From positions 1 through 8,312 of the forward strand of contig JANWIB010000132.1 of assembly GCA_025450155.1 (NCBI GenBank): a DNA stretch of 8,312 nucleotides. Direction: 5' to 3'. The position numbers and the translations under genes were made by a program. The notes below the pieces were generated by a model that saw only the letters and a program-made list of their open reading frames with translations, made no database searches and had not been told where the DNA came from. The stretch comes from Sphingobacteriaceae bacterium. GTDB lineage: Bacteria; Bacteroidota; Bacteroidia; Sphingobacteriales; Sphingobacteriaceae. This document shows, one piece after another, positions 6,617 through 8,312 of the stretch. Numbering within the stretch: the first letter of the stretch is position 1; the number at the start of each line of letters is the position of its first letter.

Positions 6617-7126
6617 ATGAATAACATGTGTAAAATCATTTTCTTAAGTATCGCTCTTTTTATAAGTTCGACAACAGGTTCTGCACAATCCAAGGCTAAG
6701 TCCACGCAGAAGAGTGTTAATAATTTACTCTATCCCCGTTTAAAATATTTTTACTCGGCCTCTCAAATTCAAGCCTTAACTCAACTCATTGGCAAAAACC
6801 AATCACTTTTTAAAGAAATGCTTCAAACGGTTACAGAAGAAGAGGATACGGATGGAATGAACGCCAAAGTAATTACCGGAGCTGTACCAGGTTTATTTAC
6901 TATTATGGAGTGCATCATCATGATTACGCCCAAAAATGAAGTAATGGCTGCTGTGATTAAAGACGAGGAGGTTTGGTTCTTTACCAATTCTCCAAAGTTT
7001 GTTTACGAATTACCTGCTACCGTAGAAAACTGGCGCTCCGGCTTTGCAGACAAACTGGTAAAAACATTTCTAAGTAAGGCATTGGAAGAAAAAATCAATA
7101 AAGAAACAGCCGGAGAATTTGACTAA
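6617..7126 (+). CDS. Small secreted protein of unknown function
   Basis: This 169-residue protein is counted from the ATG at 6617. A second ATG three codons later (6626) would also serve, and a TTG at 6596 is in frame but less likely. The N-terminus is a Sec signal peptide: Lys6, a hydrophobic core of about residues 7-18, and a predicted cut after GSA (23/24). The mature part is soluble-looking, with a basic stretch (SKAKSTQK), an amphipathic helix-rich middle with an acidic TEEEDTDG turn near residues 74-81, and then a strand-like region (about 110-130, VMAAVIKDEEVWFF). A charged helical C-terminus follows the motif TVENWRSGF. Its only cysteines are Cys5 in the signal peptide and one in the middle (MECIIM), so disulfide bonding within the chain is unlikely. 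I do not recognise the family. It probably acts in the periplasm. It is divergent from the Mpo1-like gene across 48 bp and convergent with rny. Confidence 0.75.
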   Translation: MNNMCKIIFLSIALFISSTTGSAQSKAKSTQKSVNNLLYPRLKYFYSASQIQALTQLIGKNQSLFKEMLQTVTEEEDTDGMNAKVITGAVPGLFTIMECIIMITPKNEVMAAVIKDEEVWFFTNSPKFVYELPATVENWRSGFADKLVKTFLSKALEEKINKETAGEFD

Positions 7127-7135
7127 AGCTAATCT

Positions 7136-7169
7136 AAAAAGCGTTGCTAAATTTATTTCAGCAACGCTT
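7136..7169 (-). terminator. Intrinsic terminator of rny, possibly bidirectional
   Basis: A perfect 10-bp inverted repeat AAGCGTTGCT (7139-7148) and AGCAACGCTT (7160-7169) encloses an 11-nt AT-rich loop. On the minus strand the stem runs into T5 (complement of 7136-7140), giving a standard terminator 28 bp after the rny stop. On the plus strand, after the secreted-protein gene, the stem has only TT followed by mixed bases, so that direction is weaker. It sits in the 70-bp gap between two convergent genes. Confidence 0.8.
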
Positions 7170-7196
7170 CTATACATAAAACTGGCAAATTCTTAA

Positions 7197-8312
7197 TTAC
7201 TTCGCAAAAGCTACAGACCGGGTTTCGCGTATCACGGTTACTTTAATTTGCCCGGGATAAGTCATTTCGGTTTGAATGCGGTTTGAAATGTCCGCGGCAA
7301 GAACTTCCGCTTGTGCATCTGTTACCCGCTCGCTTTCTACCACTACACGCAATTCACGTCCCGCCTGTATCGCAAATGTTTTTTCTACTCCCGGATAGGA
7401 TAATGCAAGATTTTCCAATTCTTTCAAACGTTTGATATAGCTTTCAACTACTTCGCGTCTTGCCCCAGGTCGGGCACCCGAAATGGCATCGCAAGCCTGG
7501 ATAACTGGCGAAATCAACGAAGTCATTTCTATTTCATCGTGGTGGGCGCCAATGGCATTACATACTTCGGGATGCTCTTTATATTTCTCAGCCAACTGCA
7601 TACCCAAAATTGCGTGTGGCAACTCCGGATTATCGTCTGGCACTTTACCAATATCGTGTAATAATCCGGCACGTTTAGCCAACTTCACATTCAAGCCGAG
7701 CTCTGCAGCCATCGTTGCACAGAAATTAGCAACTTCACGAGAGTGTTGAAGCAAATTCTGTCCATAAGATGAACGATAACGCATTCTACCTACCATACGG
7801 ATCAATTCAGGATGCAATCCATGGATGCCTAAATCAATAACTGTACGCTCACCAATCTCTACAATTTCGTCTTCAATTTGCTTTTTCGTTTTTGCCACCA
7901 CTTCCTCAATACGAGCCGGGTGGATACGGCCATCTGTTACCAGGCGATGCAGGGCTAAACGAGCAATCTCTCTCCTCACCGGATCAAAACCTGAAAGGAT
8001 AATCGCTTCGGGCGTATCATCTACAATAATTTCAATACCGGTTGCGGCTTCAAGTGCACGAATATTTCGTCCTTCACGACCAATTACACGGCCTTTAATC
8101 TCATCGTTCTCGATATTGAAAATAGAAACCGTATTCTCGATAGCGGACTCTGTTGCTGTACGCTGAATGGTTTGAATAACCACTTTTTTAGCTTCTTTAG
8201 CCGCGGTTAGCTTGGCCTCATCCACAATATCTTTGATTTGCATCATTGCCTGTGTTCTAGCCTCTTCACGCAAAGTTTCTACCAATTGATTCTTTGCATC
8301 TTCGGCAGAAAG
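7197..8312 (-). CDS. rny: Ribonuclease Y, C-terminal part (5' end beyond the window)
   Basis: RNase Y is a membrane-anchored endoribonuclease that starts mRNA decay. The window holds its last 371 residues; the frame stays open to the right edge (reading LSAEDAKNQ before LVETLREEAR). The TTG at 8283-8285 is therefore an internal leucine codon, not a start. Compared with about 520 residues for the family, roughly 150 N-terminal residues are missing: the membrane helix and most of the coiled coil. In window numbering, the tail of the coiled coil is followed by a KH RNA-binding domain with the GREG loop at 78-81, then an HD hydrolase domain with His190 (LLQHS), the LLHDIGK motif (His219-Asp220, bases 7653-7658) and AHHDEIE (His257-His258-Asp259). 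The conserved C-terminal region ends ETRSVAFAK. All catalytic landmarks are intact, so the gene looks functional. An intrinsic terminator lies just downstream. Confidence 0.96.
   Translation of the reverse strand, partial: LSAEDAKNQLVETLREEARTQAMMQIKDIVDEAKLTAAKEAKKVVIQTIQRTATESAIENTVSIFNIENDEIKGRVIGREGRNIRALEAATGIEIIVDDTPEAIILSGFDPVRREIARLALHRLVTDGRIHPARIEEVVAKTKKQIEDEIVEIGERTVIDLGIHGLHPELIRMVGRMRYRSSYGQNLLQHSREVANFCATMAAELGLNVKLAKRAGLLHDIGKVPDDNPELPHAILGMQLAEKYKEHPEVCNAIGAHHDEIEMTSLISPVIQACDAISGARPGARREVVESYIKRLKELENLALSYPGVEKTFAIQAGRELRVVVESERVTDAQAEVLAADISNRIQTEMTYPGQIKVTVIRETRSVAFAK

Noticed and set aside
7483..8166. Open frames on the plus strand opposite rny
   Set aside because: These are antisense shadows of a strongly conserved coding sequence, with no family features or ribosome-binding site.
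8283..8285. TTG as the start codon of the RNase Y frame, giving a 362-residue protein
   Set aside because: The frame continues upstream without a stop to the window edge, and RNase Y needs an N-terminal membrane helix and coiled coil. The TTG is an internal Leu codon.

Overview
The window looks like chromosomal DNA from a Bacteroidota bacterium, most likely of the Sphingobacteriaceae type (Pedobacter or Mucilaginibacter relatives). This rests on the TonB-dependent receptor with an N-terminal carboxypeptidase-regulatory-like domain, a paired lipoprotein, a short Crp/Fnr regulator that ends at its recognition helix, RNase Y, A-rich leaders that mostly lack Shine-Dalgarno sequences, and several matches to the Bacteroidota -7 promoter element TAnnTTTG. 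The genus is an inference, not a sequence-proven call. No mobile element, CRISPR array, tRNA or rRNA is visible.

Left part, positions 1-5256, minus strand. A TonB-dependent outer-membrane receptor (2220-5039) is followed by a lipoprotein with an Asp-rich, probably beta-rich body (794-2116). A strong intrinsic terminator (735-759) closes this pair. Beyond it lies a separately promoted Crp/Fnr-family regulator (59-634). The receptor and lipoprotein each carry the same -7 octamer, TACTTTTG, exactly 23 nt before their preferred start codons. This argues that they are expressed in parallel and moves the receptor start to 5039. The lipoprotein sits where a SusD-like protein would sit in a glycan locus, but it is not SusD. 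The pair is best read as an envelope uptake or binding system of unknown substrate.

Right part, positions 5257-8312, has single genes on alternating strands. A plus-strand four-helix membrane protein with a cytoplasmic-looking C-terminal His/Cys3 metal-binding-like module (5257-6018) converges on an Mpo1/DUF962-type integral membrane protein (6065-6568). That gene diverges, over only 48 bp, from a small secreted protein of unknown function (6617-7126). The secreted-protein gene converges on the 3' part of rny, encoding RNase Y, which runs off the right edge. A perfect 10-bp inverted repeat (7139-7169) between the last two genes serves rny as a terminator and may serve both.

Most of the window is ordinary housekeeping and envelope content. 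The items most worth a second look are the matched promoters and start correction of the receptor/lipoprotein pair, the uncharacterised lipoprotein partner, the membrane protein with a metal-binding-like tail, and the Mpo1-like protein in a lineage known for sphingolipids.
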